This document shows, in pieces, positions 60,525 to 64,000 of a DNA stretch of 64,000 nucleotides; position 1 is the stretch's first letter; every line of letters starts with the position of its first letter. The notes under the pieces were generated by a model. It saw only the letters and a program-made list of their open reading frames with translations. It made no database searches and was not told the origin of the DNA. Made by a program: the position numbers and the translations under genes. Source of the DNA: Mytilus californianus (Eukaryota; Mollusca; Bivalvia; Mytilida; Mytilidae); assembly GCF_021869535.1 (NCBI RefSeq), contig NW_026262701.1, forward strand, positions 3,425,501-3,489,500. Direction: 5' to 3'.

Positions 60525-60850
60525 GGTATGGTATGATTGGCAATGAGACAACTCCCCACCAGAGACCAATTGACGTAGAAGTTAACAACTATAGGTCACA
60601 CCTTCAACAATAAGAACAATCCATACTGCATAGTAAGCTATAAAAGAGGGACGAAAGATACCAGAGGGACAGTCAAACTCATAGATCGAAAACAAATTGA
60701 CAACGCCATAGCCAAAAATAAAAAGACAAACAGACAAATAATAGTACAGATGACACAACATAGAAAACCAAAGACTAAGCAACACGAAACCCACCAAAAA
60801 CTGGGGGTGATCTCAGGTGCTCCGGAAGGGTAAGCAGATCCTGCTCCACA
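60525..60850 (-). repeat. Hybrid repeat: family B head joined to family A tail
   Basis: On the minus strand, family B (ggtgctccgg complement through cgtccctctttt complement, 60850-60640) runs directly into the family A tail (atagcttactatgcagtatgg, gttgaaggtgtgacctatag, ttggtctctggtggggagtt, 60637-60525). Confidence 0.8.
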
Positions 60851-61019
60851 TGTGGCATCCGTCGTGTTGCTTATGTTATTACAAATCTGGTAAATAGTCT
60901 AATTCGGTAAGTCACATTCGTGAAAAGGGAGGGTATTGTAGTTACGACATAAGGAACATATCCGATATCATCTGTGAAACGGTTATTCCATAACGGTCAA
61001 CCAACTCGTGATGGCGTCC

Positions 61020-61315
61020 GTAAAATTAACGAAGGGATGATTTCAACTTCACCATTTGGAACTCTTGGTTTAAAAGCTTCCTTGTGAGCAGCAATCCTCT
61101 ATCATAAAAGGCCCGAAATGACAAATGTAAGACAATTATAACGAGAAACAAACGGTCTGATTTCTGTACAAAACAATAAACTAAAAACAAATATGATATA
61201 CAGCAACAAACGACCACCACTGAATTACAGGCTCCTGACTTGGGACAGACACATACAGAATGTGACGGGGTTAAACATCTTTTCCGGCGCCAACTCCCCC
61301 CCCCCCCCCCACTTA
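61020..61315 (-). repeat. Dispersed repeat family A head
   Basis: Minus-strand copy with tgaattacaggctcctgact at about 61220 and a C15 run at 61296-61310. Downstream tacaaagcagaaaaacaac resembles sequence after the copy at 855-1045. Confidence 0.75.
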
Positions 61316-61737
61316 ACTAGGGCAGTGGTGTAACAGTACAACATAAGAACTATAAAAATCAGTTGAAAAGGGCTATCTCATCAGATCGATACAAAGCAGA
61401 AAAACAACCAAAAATACACAGACCGGACGTAGCAGGAAATTTATACATCCCCACAACAAAACAGACACAAAGTGACAGATATGAGAGTAATCACGGTTAC
61501 TGACAGCTAGTTCAAAGCCAATAACAACTAATAAATAAAATATGTAGCTAAATCTAAAATATCATTATCAATGTTCCATTTCCATTCTCAATTTTATCAT
61601 TCTCATGAATCCAGCGATAAGTCGCATCTAATACTCGTTTAGTAAGACGGTTAACAAATAGACCACGGCGACTTATTTATCACAAGATTGTTCCCGCCAT
61701 GACAAACGAAGGTACCACTAGTGAAGCAAGAACTGCG

Positions 61738-62165
61738 TACCTTTTCTGACCACCTGAGATCAGTTCCGTGTTTCAATGTTTACTTTTTCTGAACACCCGA
61801 GATCAGTTCCATGTATCAATGTTAACCTTTTCTGACCACCTGAGTTTAGCTCCGTGTTTCAATGTTTACCTTTTCTGTACACCTGAGATCAGTTCCATGT
61901 TTCAATGTTTACCTTTTCTGACCACCTGAGATCATCTCCGTATTTCAATGTGTACCTTTTCTGACCACCTGAGATCAGCTCCGTGTTTCAATGTTTACCT
62001 TTTCTGACCACCTGAGATCAGCTCCGTGTTTCAATGTTTACCTTTTCTGACCACCTGAGATCAGCTCCGTGTTTCAATGTTACCTTTTCTGACCACCTGA
62101 GATCAGCTCCGTGTTTCAATGTTACCTTTTCTGACCACCTGAGATCAGCTCCGTGTTTCAATGTT
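61738..62165 (+). repeat. 43-bp minisatellite, about 10 copies, derived from family B
   Basis: Unit ACCTTTTCTGACCACCTGAG + atcagctccgtgtttcaatgttt. The motif CCACCTGAGATCA is the start of family B (gcacctgagatcacccccag). After the last unit the sequence continues as family B (caatctttagttttctatgtagtg, gccatggtatt) to about 62290. Confidence 0.85.
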
Positions 62166-62290
62166 TGTTTATGATGGTCAATCTTTAGTTTTCTATGTAG
62201 TGTTTTGTGGAATGTTGTACGTCTGTCCGTTTTTTTTAGCCATGGTATTATATGTTTTTTTAATAATGATTTTGGTCTTCCCTATTGGTA

Positions 62291-64000
62291 TATGTTCTAC
62301 TGATTTGTAAATCAAGCATTATGTTTTGAAAAGTATTTATCTGGAAAATAATCTTATCCGTTAGGTTATCTTTTGACATAAATTGATATTTGTATAGATT
62401 GATTTAAGGCTGTTTTACATCCAGCGGCAAATATTACAAGCACATCCAGCACATATTAATACCACAGGTTATGTTTACTAATCGGTATGGTCTCTCAATA
62501 ATATCTTTAACAGTGTAACAATAAGATATTATCAATAATTTAATGCATGATTATTTAGAATTTACACATGTGGACCTGTCATCTGCCACTGCTTAACAGA
62601 TAACATTTATTTCTTGAATGGTATTAATGGTGTTCTTGAAACAAAGTTGACCATAAAGGGATTATTTTTTTCTGTTAAGACATGTTATTTGTTTTAGATA
62701 GTTGACGCTTCTGAACGTAGTATAATACATTTGGCGTTCAATTATTTTGTCTCGAGCGTACCACTCCATTTATTTATAACCACTCTTCGATCGCCATCAA
62801 ATAACTATCATACCTTTTTCTAGATCCTTTTTTACCAACTTTGCCCTTTGCGAATTTAACTCATTATTCATTTTGAACATTAGGCAATAAGAATAATGGC
62901 ACTTGTGAAGCGCATTATTGTTTTCTTTCTGGTCACATGAAACAACCCTCGGTTAATGTATTCTTTATATCATCTCCCCTTTTAAAAATTTTTGGCATCA
63001 CGGGCGGATCACAAGGGGGAGGCGAATTTTCCAGTTTCTTTTTTGGCCGAAAATTTGTATTAGTGCATTTTCGGATTTATAAATGGTGTCGTCTCCCACT
63101 GTTTTTAAAATGGACCCCTCCACCCTTTTTCTGAAAGTCCTGGATTCACCCATGTGAACCATGTCGTCTTCCTGTGGTGTTAAATACTTACGTTTTAGTT
63201 AAAGAGTATTTATGATTCAATTTGTTTCTGATGATATAGATGCTGTAATATAATTGAACTTAGGTAATCTTTTCAAACCTAGTGTTTAAAAATACTGCGA
63301 AAAAATAACCTCTATAATTGACTCGGAATGTACTGATTTATGAATACTAAACTTTTGTACTGTGAAGTACATATTTACAAATTACACCCAAAATTCTTAA
63401 ATTAGCATTCAGTACTGGCAAAATCAGTTTGAAGTGATATTTTAAGCTACAAAATGTTCTAACTATTTACGCTTAATTAAAAAACATCTTACGAAAGAGA
63501 AAAATTAAGATTCCATAGTTTACCTAGAACATAAATAACATACTTGGTTAGATGTAAACTGTCTTCTTTTGAAATGTGAGTGCTGTAATTAACGAAGCAT
63601 TCTTTAATTGTCTGTTCATTCACAATGGTTAAACAATAATTGGGAAGCTACATCAACAGCCATGCCCAGTGTCATTTTAACAAACGATTCCATGTTATGT
63701 TTTTGTAATTTATTATTTAGCTGCTGAGTTAGACATACATGTAGGTTTAATGATGTTCTGGTTTTATGTTTCGCATGTAGCAAAGATAGGTTTTGACTAT
63801 TACCGGTAAAATTGAGATAGAGATGTTAGACCGATACCCTCTTTTTAGCAACTGTTTTCCTTTGTTAAAATAGTTATTTGTTTTTATAGTGATTAAGATT
63901 ATAGCACAATGTTGACTGCTGTTCCCCACTTTTTGACATTTTTACCTATTATGTTTGTTTTTCTTGCTCACACATTGTTGTCAATAAAATGGAATTCTAT
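62291..64000. other. Intergenic, no recognised gene
   Basis: AT-rich with short frames only. 62940-63150 (cacgggcggatcacaaggggg, then aaatggacccctccaccc) looks like part of a dispersed repeat but has no second copy here. Confidence 0.45.

Overview
The window is AT-rich, gene-poor, intron-rich animal DNA packed with repeats. The gene structures are spliced (GT-AG introns up to 12.5 kb). The genes have clear animal orthologues, and the repeat families are ones I recall from bivalve molluscs, above all mussels (Mytilidae). The organism call is inference from gene content and repeat style; no marker gene settles it.

Three genes are well supported. (1) MUTYH, the adenine DNA glycosylase of 8-oxoguanine repair, fills the + strand from 1463 to 33688. 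I reconstruct 14 exons whose phases all join and whose lengths sum to 1266 bases (421 residues plus stop). They run from just before the catalytic-Glu exon to the stop codon; the first ~115 residues lie left of the window. (2) A single-exon TRIM gene (RING, two B-boxes, coiled coil, PHR-like C-terminus) lies on the - strand at 36915-38516. (3) A complete three-exon CIMIP1/C20orf85-like gene (ciliary microtubule inner protein, 138 residues) lies on the - strand between 53366 and 59416.

Most of the rest is mobile DNA, much of it nested in MUTYH introns. At 3361-7096 a tandem-core element is split by a hAT-like element (3644-5559) and by a second tandem-core-type element (5817-6448). At 7812-18374 lies a Gypsy-type LTR retrotransposon remnant. 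Its 5' LTR carries a 1.6-kb TIR insertion, its interior carries a tandem-core element with a higher-order array, and its 3' LTR carries a 671-bp palindrome-rich MITE. At 21730-25266 a hAT-type element with a perfect 8-bp target duplication holds another tandem-core element with about 14 copies of a 166-bp unit. At 31821-33091 is a further tandem-core element. A distant relative of it sits in reverse orientation at 50876-51830, inside a 1.5-kb palindromic TIR element (50512-52000).

Between TRIM and CIMIP1 there is a decayed DIRS-like retrotransposon (about 43640-46080). It is followed by a cluster of five hammerhead-ribozyme-like motifs on the + strand (45.4-49.3 kb). The copy at 49210-49253 keeps every core base and all three stems. 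Further decayed hammerhead copies lie at 27.3, 36.2 and 55.1 kb.

The three genes do not form a functional unit: one is DNA repair, one a probable ubiquitin ligase, one a ciliary structural protein. The most notable non-genic signals are the hammerhead cluster with covarying stems, the recurring hairpin-bounded elements with tandem-repeat cores, and a frame-preserving paired alternative splice in MUTYH.
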